Below are positions 34,970 through 46,138 of a DNA stretch of 64,000 nt, piece by piece (position 1 is the first letter of the stretch; each line of letters begins with the position of its first letter). The DNA is from Jaltomata sinuosa. Its lineage: Eukaryota; Streptophyta; Magnoliopsida; Solanales; Solanaceae. The notes beneath the pieces were generated by a model that worked only from the letters and a program-made list of their open reading frames with translations, was not told the origin of the DNA and did not search any database. Location: assembly GCA_003996215.1 (NCBI GenBank), contig QJPP01007251.1, forward strand, positions 558,001 to 622,000, in the 5' to 3' direction. A program made the position numbers and the translations under genes.

Positions 34970-36065
34970 CCTCTTGTGTCTCATCACATCATTCACCAGA
35001 AAAATTATAATGGGAGAGGCACAACCAACAATAGTTGTGTGAGGCTCCATTTACTTTTTGACACTTGGATAGTGGGTCCATTATTTACTTTACATGTCAT
35101 TTACCACCATCTTTCTTCTTCTTTCATTTTTTTATTCTTTTTATTTTTTACTAATATCAAACTTTTAAATATCTGATTAAGCAGTTTAATAAATATATTT
35201 TCTCTTAAAATAACTGAACCGTTCTTAGAACTGTTAAGACTTCAGTTTATTATTAATAACACTACTAAAAAAGATGCTAAAATTCAACCAATTTTTTTTT
35301 GACAAACTCCGTCAGATTATCAATGATTTTTAAAAAAATAAAAAAATGACGAACTTTAAGAAAATTGATATATTTTCATTGGTTACTTTTTGCGCAAAAA
35401 CCATAAAAAATATTTTTTAATGAAAAATATCCGTTAATTTTTTATTTTTTATTTTACAAAAATTCACGAACGATCTTCGATTTTTAAACTGCAAAACTAC
35501 AGTTAAAGAGTAAAAATAAAAATAACGTAAACATTACACTCTTCAACTGCAGTTTTATACTTTAAAAATCGACGTTCGTCCTTTAATTTTGTAAAAAAAA
35601 TAAAAATTACGGACATTCGTTGATTTTTTTAAAAATAAATTTTTTTTACTGTTTCTGCGCATTTTTGAGTGAAAATAACCAACGAAAATATATTGATTTT
35701 CTTAAAGTCCGTCATTTTTAAAAAAAAATCATTATAACTCGACGGAGTCCACCAATTTTTTTCCATCGAATTTTGATATTCTTATTAGTGTTATTAATAA
35801 TGAATCGAAATCTTAACAATTCTAAGAACGTTTTAATTATTTTAAGAGAATATAATTGTCAAATTACTTAATTGTGTATTTAGAAGTTTGATATTATTTA
35901 GAAATAAGAAGAATAATAAAATAAAAGAAGAAGAACATGTAAAATAAGTAAATAGATCCACTATCCAAGTGTCAAAAAATAAATGTAGCCTCACACAATT
36001 ATCGTTGATTGTGCATCTTCCATTATAAAATTTTTCATCATTCACTACCTACCCGAGACAAACAT
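34970..36065. mobile_element. Large foldback element (about 1.1 kb)
   Basis: The sequence is a nearly full-length imperfect inverted repeat with arms of about 500 bp and an axis near 35525. Left-arm GTGTGAGGCTCCATTTACTT, ACACTTGGATAGTGGGTCCA, TTCTTAGAACTGTTAAGA and CTGCAAAACTACAGTT match right-arm complements CTCACACAAT, GATCCACTATCCAAGTGT, TCTTAACAATTCTAAGAA and AACTGCAGTTTTA. The mirrored open frames (RLHLLFDTWIV on +, RLHLFFDTWIV on -) are simply the two arms. No transposase. Its RNA would form one long hairpin. The left end sits about 110 bases after solo LTR 2. Confidence 0.85.
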
Positions 36066-36390
36066 ATGCCTTTCCCAAAATACTTTTGGCAAACTAAAAG
36101 AAATTATATTCTTTTCACTTTGATAAATGGTCAGCTTAACTTTTTTTTTTTTGGCAACAGATAATATGAGTGAACAAGATCCAAGCATAGTAAGGACTTT
36201 TATAAGTCCATTTTTAGAATACCACATGAAAATAAATTGAAAATATAAAATAATAAGATATGAAATATACCTCAAGTTGTTTTATGAATTTAGACTTCAT
36301 ATTCTTCTATGTCTCACTCACCTATAACCCTTTAAAAGGAAGAGTTTCGTACCTTTATATTTCGGCTGCATACTCTGTATTAAAACAGTG

Positions 36391-36607
36391 AGGGATCGTT
36401 TAGCGTGAGGGATAAAAATAAATAGTCTTGGGATAAAATAATAATTTAGGGATAAAATTTTGGTGTCTTGTTTGGTTGCCAAGTTTGAGATAACTTATCC
36501 CACCATTTATACCATAGTAATGAGATAAGTTATCTCATATACGTGGTGGGATAACTAATGCCAAGATAATTAATCTTGGGATAACTTATTCCCAACCAAA
36601 CGATCCT
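36391..36607. mobile_element. Small hAT-like MITE
   Basis: Ends AGGGATCGTTT and AAACGATCCT are inverted, with sub-terminal inverted GGGATAA/TTATCCC blocks. 217 bp, non-coding. No convincing 8-bp duplication found. The same terminal motif recurs at 37209. Confidence 0.65.
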
Positions 36608-37208
36608 GACAAATTTGATATCCTATTCTTGACCAAATTATGCTTCAATAAAATTTACTATATCAAACAAGAGTTTTCGTGTTATAAAATGAATCTAAAA
36701 GATAGTGTAATATATCAAAAGAAGAAAGCAAGAACAATAAGGAGAGAACTTTTTTTTTCCTTTCAAGTGTTCCTCAAATGTCTTCAAATGTTCAAGTGTC
36801 TCTGCATTATAACTTCTCATCCTATATTTATAGGATTGCACAGAGGTAGACAAAGATAATGTCATAAACATGATAGTAAGGGAGAAGATTGTGGAGGAGG
36901 TAAGAGACGTAGCATTAGAAATGGAGATCATGGAGGAAGTGAAACATAATGATAAATAGTAATGGAGAGATGAAGAAACAACATTTTGTGGACATCCACA
37001 TAAAATATTCATAACAATTCGATATTAATTCCATATTATTGACAAAAATTTAATCTTTATTAATTAAAAAAATATTTATGTATGATTCTACTATTTTCTA
37101 ATATGATTTTTTAATATCTATATATATGAAGTTTTTGACAAAAAATTGTGAGTAACCTTTCAAATTAAACAAAACAACCAATTTAACTTTTGTAGCTGAT
37201 CATAACTG

Positions 37209-37472
37209 AGGGATCGTTTGGTACGTAGATTAAATTATCCCAGAATTATAATTTTGGATTATAATCGCATGACTATTTTATACTATATGACAGGTATTAA
37301 ATAATTTTATGTTGGATGAGATAAGATAAAATATTCTAAGACTAAGTTTAGTATTAGAGTTATATCATGTTCGATTGATGGTATAAATTAGTTCCGGATA
37401 AATTTATACCATCAATCAAACATACTAAACTTAGCATGGAATACACCTTATCCCGCGTACCAAATGACCCTT
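37209..37472. mobile_element. Small MITE, AGGGATCGTTTGG ends
   Basis: Left AGGGATCGTTTGGTACG and the complement of the right end AAGGGTCATTTGGTACGCGG form terminal inverted repeats. Inner arms TTCGATTGATGGTATAAATT and AATTTATACCATCAATCAAA form a perfect-looking hairpin. It lies about 50 bases upstream of the upstream ORF of the PPR gene, so it is part of the proximal promoter. Confidence 0.75.
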
Positions 37473-37526
37473 ATAGCCTCCAACATTTTCTTGAAGTCAT
37501 CAACCTAAATTTTGTAGAGCGCTGAA

Positions 37527-37568
37527 ATGGCGCCAAGATTAAATGAGGCAGCAGCAAAACCTTTTTGA
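37527..37568 (+). other. Upstream ORF of the PPR gene
   Basis: A 13-codon frame (MAPRLNEAAAKPF, then TGA) ends 21 bases before the main ATG at 37590. If within the leader it could reduce initiation at the PPR start. Confidence 0.4.
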
Positions 37569-37589
37569 GCTCGACCAATTCTCGCCGCC

Positions 37590-40500
37590 ATGTTTATGAC
37601 AGCATTTATACAAACGCGAAACAAGCTACCAAATCCCATTTTTGGTTTCACCACATTTGCAGCTTCTATTCTTCACTCTGCTTATCCCTCTATCACTACA
37701 ACCCATTTGGGAGCCGCAGTTTTACCCGAAAAAACAGCCTATTCTGTTCCTACAGTATCAGACAAGTGCGAGTTTCTAGTGCAAAAATACCTGTTTTCTT
37801 TTACCGAACACGATGCCCAAAGGCTCCATTTGGATATTATAAAATATGGGGTTGCTAAAGATTTGTATTTGTGTAACACCCTTATTAATTTATATGTGAA
37901 AAATGCTGATTTGATCTCTGCTCATCATGTGTTCGACGAAATGCCTAGCAGAAATCTAGTTACTTGGGCGTGCTTGATTACGGGTTATTCACAAAATGGG
38001 ATGCCTGATGAGGCATGTCGAGTTTTCCAAGAAATGGTTTCATCAGGGTTTATTCCTAACCATTATGCTTGTGGTAGTGCTTTGAGGTCTTGTCAGGGTT
38101 TAGGTGCTTGTGGGTTGAGGTTGGGGATGCAAATTCATGGTTTGCTTTTGAAAACAGGGCATGCTTCTAATGAAGTTGTTTCCAATGTCTTGATCTCGAT
38201 GTATGGAAGTTGTGCAGGTAATGGTGATTATGCTTGGCGTGTTTTTGAAGAGATAGAGAATAAGAATTCAGTATCTTGCAATTCTATTATTTCAGTTTAC
38301 TCTCAGAGAGGCACAATTTCTGCCTTTGAGCTCCTCTCTTATATGCAAAAAGAGGATTTGGGGTTTACTTTTAAACCAACTGAGTTCACTTTTGGCAGCT
38401 TAATTACTACTGCTGCTAGTCATGTTAATGGTGGTTTGCTTTTACTGGAGCAGCTTCTGGCAAACATTGAAAAGTCTGGACTATTAGAAGACTTGTATGT
38501 AGGCAGTGCTCTGCTCAGTGGTTTTGGAAGGTTTGGGTCTCTCGATACAGCAATGAAGGTTTTTAAACAGATGGGTGCAAGGAATGCAGTGTCCTTGAAC
38601 GGGCTCATGGTCGGATTGGTGAGAATTGGTCAGGGAGAAGACGCAGCTAAGGTTTTCATGGAGATGAGAGACTTAGTCAAAATTAATTCTGATTCCTTTG
38701 TGGTTCTTTTCAGTGCATTTCCTGAATTCTCTTCGTTGGAAGAAGGGGAAACAAGAGGGAGAGAGCTACATGCATATGTTATCCGAACTGGTTTGTGCAA
38801 CTCCAAGGCTGCTATTGGAAATGCTCTGATTAATATGTATTCTAAATTTGGTGAAATACAAATTGCCCATTCTGTTTTCCAGGTCATGGCTGATAAGGAT
38901 TTAGTATCATGGAACTCTATGATATCCGCTCTAGATCAAAATGACTGTTTTGAAGATGCAATGTCGACCTTCCAAACTATGAGAAGAACAGGTTTGATGG
39001 CTTCATCAAACTACTCATTGATAAGTGCGTTGAGTTCTTGTGGAAGCTTGAATTGGATAAGATTGGGGGAACAACTGCACAGTGAAGGGATAAAGTTAGG
39101 ACTTGATTTTGATGTTTCAGTGTCTAATACTCTTCTTGCTTTATATGCTGATACTGGATGTGTGGCTGAATGCAAGAAATTGTTTATCTTGATGCCAGAA
39201 CATGATCTAGTTTCATGGAATACCATTATCGGTGCATTAGGTGATTCTGAGACATCTATTTCTGAAGCTATAGAGTACTTCATACAGATGATGTCTGCTG
39301 GATGGAGTCCTAACAATGTGACATTTATAAATGTCCTTTCAGCAATATCATCTCTTTCTCTTCTTGGTCTTGTTCGTCAAATCCATGCTCTGGTGCTAAA
39401 ATATAGTGCAATGGATGCTAATTCTATTGAAAACACATTTCTTGCTTGCTATGGTAAGTGTGGGGAAATGAATGACTGTGAGAACATATTTTCTGGGATG
39501 TCTGACAGGAAGGATGATGTGAGTTGGAATTTAATGATCTCTGGATATTTACACAATGAGGTCTTACCAAAAGCCATGGACTTAGTCTGGCTTATGCTGC
39601 ACAAGGGTCAGAAATTAGATGGCTTCACATTTGCCTCTGTTCTCAGTGCATGTGCCTCAATCGCAACATTGGAGCATGGCATGGAAGTTCATGCTTGTGC
39701 AATTAGAGCCTGTTTAGAATCTGACATTGTTGTTGGGAGTGCTCTTGTTGACATGTATGCCAAATGTGGAAGAATAGATTATGCTTCAAGGTTTTTTAAT
39801 TTAATGCCTGTACGTAATATATATTCATGGAACTCGATGATATCTGGTTATGCACGGCATGGACATGGACATAAAGCACTAGAGCTTTTTACCAAAATGA
39901 AGCTGGAAGGTCAAACGCCTGACCATGTCACATTTGTTGGTGTCTTATCAGCTTGTAGCCACGTGGGATTTGTTGAGCAGGGCATGGACTATTTTGATTC
40001 CATGAGCAAACAATATGGTCTGATACCTCGAATTGAACATTTCTCATGCATGGTTGATATCCTGGGACGAGCAGGGCAGGTGAATAAATTGGAGGACTTC
40101 ATCAATAAAATGCCATTAAAGCCCAATGCACTTATCTGGAGGACTGTGCTTGGAGCCTGTGGTCGAGCAAGCAGTCGTAAAACAGATCTAGGTAGGAAGG
40201 CTGCTCACATGCTCTTAGAGTTGGAACCTCATAATGCTGTGAATTATGTGCTTCTTGCAAATATGTATGCTTCAGGAGGGAAGTGGGAGGATGTGGCAGA
40301 GACTCGGCGTGCAATGCGAGAAGCAACAGTAAGGAAAGAAGCTGGATGCAGCTGGGTTAGTATGAGAGATGGTGTTCATGTTTTTGTAGCTGGTGATCAA
40401 TCACATCCAGATAAACATGCAATTTATGAAAAACTTAAGGAACTGCACAAGAGGATTAAGGATGCAGGGTATGTACCACAGATTAAATATGCCTTATATG

Positions 40501-40745
40501 ATCTTGAACTGGAGAATAAGGAAGAACTCCTCAGCTATCATAGTGAAAGACTTGCAGTTGCCTTTGTTCTTACACGGAAATCAGATATGCCGATAAGAGT
40601 AATGAAAAACCTTAGAGTTTGTGGGGACTGTCACTCTGCTTTCAAATACATATCACAAGTTGTTGGTAGACAAATAGTATTACGAGACTCCAACAGATTT
40701 CATCATTTTGCTGATGGAAAGTGTTCATGTAACGATTACTGGTGA
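37590..40745 (+). CDS. PPR-DYW RNA editing factor, MEF7-like
   Basis: A single intronless frame of 1051 residues, as is usual for PLS-class PPR genes. An N-terminal organelle-targeting region (about 1-55, rich in S, T and R) is followed by a long series of P, L and S repeats from about residue 80 to 860 (for example DLYLCNTLINLYVKNADL, LVTWACLITGYSQNGMPDEA). Then come E/E+ motifs (PLKPNALIWRTVLGAC...EPHNAVNYVLLANMYA) and a complete DYW cytidine deaminase domain: H984-x-E986 (HSE), C1011-G-D-C1014, and C-terminal CSCNDYW. Such proteins bind single sites in mitochondrial or plastid RNA and convert C to U. From memory the C-terminal third resembles Arabidopsis MEF7 (At5g09950) closely; orthology is inferred. 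All catalytic residues are present. A tandem copy of the gene's 3' end follows. Confidence 0.92.
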   Translation: MFMTAFIQTRNKLPNPIFGFTTFAASILHSAYPSITTTHLGAAVLPEKTAYSVPTVSDKCEFLVQKYLFSFTEHDAQRLHLDIIKYGVAKDLYLCNTLINLYVKNADLISAHHVFDEMPSRNLVTWACLITGYSQNGMPDEACRVFQEMVSSGFIPNHYACGSALRSCQGLGACGLRLGMQIHGLLLKTGHASNEVVSNVLISMYGSCAGNGDYAWRVFEEIENKNSVSCNSIISVYSQRGTISAFELLSYMQKEDLGFTFKPTEFTFGSLITTAASHVNGGLLLLEQLLANIEKSGLLEDLYVGSALLSGFGRFGSLDTAMKVFKQMGARNAVSLNGLMVGLVRIGQGEDAAKVFMEMRDLVKINSDSFVVLFSAFPEFSSLEEGETRGRELHAYVIRTGLCNSKAAIGNALINMYSKFGEIQIAHSVFQVMADKDLVSWNSMISALDQNDCFEDAMSTFQTMRRTGLMASSNYSLISALSSCGSLNWIRLGEQLHSEGIKLGLDFDVSVSNTLLALYADTGCVAECKKLFILMPEHDLVSWNTIIGALGDSETSISEAIEYFIQMMSAGWSPNNVTFINVLSAISSLSLLGLVRQIHALVLKYSAMDANSIENTFLACYGKCGEMNDCENIFSGMSDRKDDVSWNLMISGYLHNEVLPKAMDLVWLMLHKGQKLDGFTFASVLSACASIATLEHGMEVHACAIRACLESDIVVGSALVDMYAKCGRIDYASRFFNLMPVRNIYSWNSMISGYARHGHGHKALELFTKMKLEGQTPDHVTFVGVLSACSHVGFVEQGMDYFDSMSKQYGLIPRIEHFSCMVDILGRAGQVNKLEDFINKMPLKPNALIWRTVLGACGRASSRKTDLGRKAAHMLLELEPHNAVNYVLLANMYASGGKWEDVAETRRAMREATVRKEAGCSWVSMRDGVHVFVAGDQSHPDKHAIYEKLKELHKRIKDAGYVPQIKYALYDLELENKEELLSYHSERLAVAFVLTRKSDMPIRVMKNLRVCGDCHSAFKYISQVVGRQIVLRDSNRFHHFADGKCSCNDYW

Positions 40746-41077
40746 TAGATCAAATGCTGTCTAACTTTAAGAAAGGGATGCTACTTAATGAGGCAGTAAC
40801 AGATGAAGCAATGGAAAAGGTTCAAGCATGTCATGTCTGAAGTATAGGGAGAGAGGCAGTTAGTGTGCAAGGGTGTTGCATCAAGTATTCTGGTGAGGAC
40901 CTCAACATGAACTTATTAAGTGTGCCATAATCTTGGTGTGGTTTGAATTACTTGCCATATCTCTTTAACATTTTATGACATGGATCGACTAGAATGACAG
41001 CAAATGACACCATGAAATCAAAGGAGCATGGAGAATGTAAGGAGAGTTAAGAATATTAAACCCAATGTAAACCTGTA

Positions 41078-41760
41078 TCCAAGTTGTTGGTAGATGAATA
41101 GTATTACGAGACTCCTGCAGATTTCATCATTTTGTGCACTTGTTTCGTGGTCAATGAAGTTGGAAGGGACCATGGAAAACGGGGGTTCAGAACTTTAAAT
41201 CCAGGCAGAGGCGAAAAATTGTTAGGTGATTTCTTTCCATCTGTCTAAGCTTGGTGGACAAAGTTACCGATGTACATGTACTGGTGGGAAATAGCAGGTA
41301 CCAAGTGAATTAGTTGAGTTGCGCAGAAGCTGGCCCTGACACCACCAACAACAACTATATGCCTCAGTCCCAAACAAGTTGGGGTTGGCACCACCATTAT
41401 TAAAAACACAGATTTTATTTTTGCTGATGGGAAGTGTTCTTGTCATAATTACTGGTGATAGATGAAATGCTGTCTAACTTAGAGAAAGGGATGTTGCTTA
41501 ATGGGGAATTTTGAAACAGACAAAGCAATGGGAAGGGTTCAGCAGTCATGTATGAAGTATGGAAAGGGAGGCGTGGGTTGAATTAATTATTCTGGTGGCG
41601 ACCTCAACCTGAAGTTACGAAAACGCACCATACTCCTGGTGTTTGATTGATTACTTGCCATATTGTCATATCTCTTTGATACTTTGTGGCTTGAATTGGT
41701 AGGGTGACAACAAATGACAACATGAAATCAAAGTTGCATGTATAGGGTAAACTGTATCAA
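41078..41760 (+). pseudogene. Tandem duplicated 3' end of the PPR gene, split by a SINE
   Basis: 41090-41140 repeats the coding segment at about 40654-40716 (CAAGTTGTTGGTAGA, ATAGTATTACGAGACTCC, AGATTTCATCATTTTG). After an insertion the match resumes at about 41419 with TGCTGATGGGAAGTGTTC...TTACTGGTGATAG, matching the DYW stop-codon region at 40711-40747. The following roughly 300 bases match the 3' UTR of the real gene (AAATGCTGTCTAACTT, ATGAAATCAAAG). So the last 30 or so codons plus 3' UTR were duplicated head to tail. Not translatable as a PPR protein. Confidence 0.85.
41141..41405 (+). mobile_element. SINE-like insertion within the duplicated PPR tail
   Basis: The insertion separates AGATTTCATCATTTTG (left) from AGATTTTATTTTTG (right), an apparent imperfect target duplication of about 14 bases as made by LINE-driven retroposition. 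It contains GTTAGGTGATTTCTTTCCAT, GGTGGACAAAGTTACCGATG and GCTGGCCCTGACACCACCAA, the same family as 14990-15140, followed by an inverted LINE-tail motif (CTCAGTCCCAAACAAGTTGG). It is probably a composite unit. Confidence 0.65.
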
Positions 41761-43227
41761 AGGTACTCTTGCACAATTGTTACAAAATGTATATTGACAT
41801 CATTCCTTGTAATGTACATAGGCATAATTAGCTAGCAGATTTGTAGGAATCACTCTTTATTTTCTTTCCTAAGTTAGCACCTAATGTATTGTATTTATAT
41901 CTTGCTTACCTATTGGAATAAGATAATTGACTTCCATTTGATTACAACAATAAAGGCCTTTGGTTTTGCAGGAGGATTTCACTGTGCAGACTCCATAGAT
42001 CATGTAAAGTCCAGTTTTTGATCTCTAAGGAACTCATCCTTCAGTTGAGTGGTTCATGGGAAGGCTTGTCTTGCGTGCTAGCTGATCTCGGAAACAATAA
42101 AGAGTAGATACAACCACGGGCAACTAGGATCTTAGATATTGTTAAAAAAGTGATGCAGTAATACATGGACTGGATTCAAAGATATCACAAGAACTGTTGG
42201 AAAGAGAAGAAACAAAAAGAATCACTATTTTATTATAATAAAATGTGTATTTGGTATGAAGGAATATGTTCTCCAAAAAAATTATCTTACGAAAAAAATT
42301 TCTATTTTTTTTCCCAGTCAACATCTAAATTGGAACCATCGACCTTGGCCATTCATTATCCCTTCTGTCCTCTCTGCTCAAAAAGTTATAGCAAGACTTC
42401 AAGTAAACTTGCCATCTTTTCTTCCTTTTGGCTTTCATTGTTGAGTGCCGAATTACCCTTTAGTTATTCCTGACCGTCATTCACTTGATCCTTGATCAGG
42501 TTATGAAAGTCATAGTAGCTCTATAAAACTACAATTTGCGATCAGCTCACTAAGTTGGTTGGAGATTGCGATGATGACTTCAGTGTTTCCTTGGGTAAGA
42601 ATCTGAAGGTCAGTACCAAGTTCTTAACTAATTCACAGAAGAGAAACACCAGAAGACAAGCCTACGGGGACAAAGTATCTCAGAGGAATGACTTTATCTT
42701 TTATTGGGGCATTTGTCATCCTTCCACCCCTTGATCATTTAGGAAGTGAAATTGAGACGGGTTATTATGTGCACTTATTTCCATGACTTGTATAAATACT
42801 TTGCAGATATATTCAATATTTCTACTACTAATCTAGTGAAACTGTATAAGTTTGTGAAAGTCCCTGTTAATTCTTGAGATGAATGGTCATTGGAGTTGTA
42901 GATTAAGTGTCCTTTGTATTATCACATGTGTACAGTATAATGTTAGCAACAAGTGATTCTTAGCAAAAGGTGATCCACTGGGGGCATTTTTCTCTTGCTT
43001 GAGTGTCCGTTTTCATTCTAGGTGTCACCACAAGAACTAGTGCTGGTTAGAACAAGCTGTGTGTTGTGAATCCTCTCATGATAGTGAAGCCAGTTCTGTT
43101 TAGTGTATCTTCAGATCAAGTGCAGATATAATCATCTGTTAGCTTTTCACCAATGCAGAGGGAGTTATCCTTTTTGCTAGTTGCAAATTTTAGACAAAAA
43201 AATGTAAGAAAGGAAAAGTAGACACAA
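41761..43227. other. Spacer downstream of the PPR gene
   Basis: No gene supported. Open frames at 42142-42473 on both strands lack family features. The remainder is moderately AT-rich, unique-looking sequence. Confidence 0.4.
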
Positions 43228-43390
43228 TCTCTCATACTGCTTGTTGTATATGATATTGATGCTCTACACTAATAGTACACAAAATCTCTCGTATTATATG
43301 CTGTATATGATGCTCTACATTGATAGTACACAAAATCTCTCATATTATATGCTGTATATGATGCTCTACATTGATAGTACACAAACTCGC
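43228..43390. repeat. 51-bp tandem repeat, three copies
   Basis: Unit containing TATATGATGCTCTACATTGA and TAGTACACAAAATCTCTC. Phase points at 43277, 43328 and 43379 are 51 bases apart. The periodic open frame (MLYMMLYIDSTQNLSYY) is an artefact of a unit length divisible by three. It lies about 90 bases beyond the stop codon of the b561 gene. Confidence 0.9.
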
Positions 43391-43478
43391 ATATTTGTTT
43401 CTGAAATTGTAACAAGGATGGAAAGAATTCAATGTTAGTAAAAGGCAAATGATTTGTTTGTCTGCAATTTTTTTTTTC

Positions 43479-44745
43479 TCATCTGTTGAAGATGTTCCTT
43501 AATCCGTTTGTCGTTCCTGTTTCATTGTCTAAATCACTCCTGATTTGCTTTATATAGGGCCATTTTTCTTGGAGCAGATAGATGAACAAGATAACAGCAA
43601 TCTCAACAGTAAAAGCCAGGTTCCAAACACTTGTGCTTCTCATTGTTCTTGTGTGATAGGACTGTAAACCTGTATATATGTTGATAATTCCCAGTAAAGA
43701 AACTGTCACTCCAAGAAGCCAGTGAATTGAAAACCATATACTCTTTCCTTTGCTTTCCCTGTACAGGAAGAACAAAACACAATACTAAATTACTGAAATT
43801 GTTGTTGTTGTTGTTGTGGCAAGAATAAATTTGCGGCCACCGTAACGTAGCAAAATCCTAACGAATTGCCAGGATTTCGAATTGACGAGAAAAACGTGCC
43901 TTGTCTAGGATTCCTAGGTAAATCCTGACGAATCACCAGAATTCGGCCACTAATCCTAGCGAATTGAAAGTGATAGCAAAACTTGTCTTGTCATAAATTC
44001 TGGCGGATCACTAGTATAGTCAGAATTATGATTACAAATCCTGAAATGAAGGAATATATCCTTTACCTGTGAGGCTTAAAAACCCCAGTGGCTGCTTGCA
44101 GCCATATGGCAGCATAAACAGCTAAGCCAATCCTTTGGTGATTATTTGTGAAAGAGTTGTCAAAGTTTCCTATTGACATGATTGCTGCTGCTGTTACAAG
44201 CAGAAAAGATAGTATCTGCAAAATAAAATTTAATATTAACGTGAATTTTATGCACTACAAAATGATATAGTAGTAAATTGTACATGGGCTTTCTAAAGCT
44301 ATCAAATATCTTGAATTGTGCTCAGAGAAGATGCCATTAAGGGTAAAATCAAAAGTTTAAAGCTAAATTATTTTTAAATATAAAAATGTGTCAATATTTT
44401 TGAGAATGAACTAGTAAGAGAACAATTCCACATAAAATGGAATGGGCGGAGTAATAACTTTAGCTATTTTTTATTTATTTTTTGATAAAAGTAAGTGGTA
44501 TTACTAAAAGGCATCAAAGAAAAGAAGACAGACCCTTTCCACATTCATAGTGAAACCAAAGTTAAAAAGCTAAGGGATAAATTAGTTACCTGTAAAGTAG
44601 CATGAATATAGAGAAAAATCTTTAGCCTTGTTCCACATTGTTCATGTCTATTTGACATTCTTATTACAAGAATCCCAATAGGCATCAAGAAACCCATGGA
44701 AGCCCAGAGAAGAAATCCATGTAGAATAATTTGAAATGACAACAT
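43479..44745 (-). CDS. Cytochrome b561 domain-containing protein
   Basis: Three coding exons, 44590-44745, 44067-44215 and 43479-43758, with GT-AG junctions that keep frame (CAG/GTAACT; CACAG/GTAAAGG; TGTACAG/GGAAAG). They encode 194 residues. Multi-helix b561 core: LHGFLLWASMGFLMPIGILV, a YIHATLQ helix, NHQRIGLAVYAAIWLQAATG, IHWLLGVTVSLLGIINIYTG and VWNLAFTVEIAVILFIYLLQ. Four His (in LHGF, YIHA, NNHQ, SIHW) are positioned to bind two hemes b, as known for the family, which moves electrons across membranes using ascorbate-type donors. It lacks the DOMON domain of CYBDOM proteins and, unusually, any clear N-terminal signal peptide. A TATA box 172 bases upstream of the ATG supports this start. 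Exact paralogue unknown; similar to Arabidopsis At4g18260/At2g30890-type proteins from memory. Confidence 0.88.
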
Positions 44746-44917
44746 GGAATTAAGTTAACTGAAATTTCAGATAGATAACAATAATTAGTTGCTGATCAGC
44801 TAAATATAGAAGAACAAAGAGGCAGTTGTTATCCTCAATTCTGCAAAGAGGCCATAAGTGATATGCTTTAGACAAATGAAACAATGATTTGTTTGGGCAT
44901 AGTGTTCAGATTGCTGG

Positions 44918-44927
44918 TTATTTATAG
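44918..44927 (-). promoter_or_regulatory. TATA box of the b561 gene
   Basis: On the minus strand CTATAAATAA, 172 bases upstream of the ATG at 44745. A start near 44895 gives a leader of about 150 bases and makes a missing upstream coding exon unlikely. Confidence 0.6.
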
Positions 44928-44930
44928 TGA

Positions 44931-45474
44931 GGGGGAAAAAGCAAGGAAATTGAAATTAGGTTTGATTCAACTTGGTGGGGACCTTATAACATGATTTTGA
45001 AGAGAATATCAAGTGGTTGAAAATATATATTTATGTACACCACTTTAATCTATACTTAACCACTACTGAGCAAGAGCATGCATGGTCACTAGTGAGGTAA
45101 TGTAACATCCCCACTAATAATTATTAGTGATATTGTTTGCCTTGCTTTAATTTCTTATATCCATCTCTCTCGTACTCTGCTAAGGTAAGATTTGCTTAAA
45201 ATATTATATAAATTTCATTTAAGGACTCAAAATCGAGGTTTATTTCACCACACAATTAAAAAAAAATATAGGATTTGCTTAAACTCAATTAAATGTTGCG
45301 GTTTGTCCCACCATTTTTGCTCAAGGTTATGTGCAGAGTGACTCTGATTCCATATATAACAACTCAACTAATGTAAGCACGAAAGTCACTCATAGCATCA
45401 GAGGATTTCAAACTACTGTAATATCAAGAGTTAATTAGAGTGCTTTATTATTATTATATATATAAATATATATA

Positions 45475-45514
<40 letters not shown>

Positions 45515-46138
45515 ATAATAATAATAATAATTGTTTATACAAAAATTGGCTTTTCAGCCAGGTTCAATAGGGAAAGGGGCTGGGATAAGACCAGCTTGAG
45601 TATCATTACAAGTTTTAATGATCCTATCATAAGTAATTCCTATGATGTCATTCCAAACAGCTTTTACTGCGTACATCGGAAGAACTACAAAAAAAAAAGA
45701 GTCTTCTCAAAAGAATCCTTCATTGCTCCTTCCTTGGCTAGAGCATCGGCCACCATGTTTCCTTCCCTATAGTTGTGCTGCGGTACTGCCCGTAGCTCGT
45801 CCATCAGATACTTGCATGAAAATAAGAGTTGAGTCAAGAAAAAGCCCTAAAATTCAAATTTTGCAATGTGTTCAAAGGCTATGTTGGTCATTTTGTAATT
45901 AGTCAATGACTACTATAGATACTATAATTTAGAGTTATTCTTGGTTAGTTTTGATGAATGATGAATACGATTAACTCTTTGTGAGTTGGGAGTTTTGTCT
46001 CATTTCCCTTGGATTATTTCTATTATTAAAATGTTGATCTAATTAGTTTCAAGTTTTGTTTAATTGTTTTTGGTGTTAATTGATTGCAATTAATTTTAGA
46101 TAAATGATTTCCTTCAACCTATCTTGAAGTAGTAATTA
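44931..46138. other. Spacer with microsatellite
   Basis: AT-rich spacer between the b561 promoter and the gypsy element. It contains the AT/AAT microsatellite (45448-45532) and no gene. The open frame at 45440-45772 is repeat-driven at its start and unrecognisable after. Confidence 0.45.
45448..45532. repeat. Compound (TA)n/(AAT)n microsatellite
   Basis: A TTATTATTA start, a long TA run with interruptions, then about seven AAT units. Confidence 0.95.

Noticed and set aside
34976..36045. Two similar small proteins on opposite strands
   Set aside because: They are the two arms of one inverted repeat, not a gene pair.
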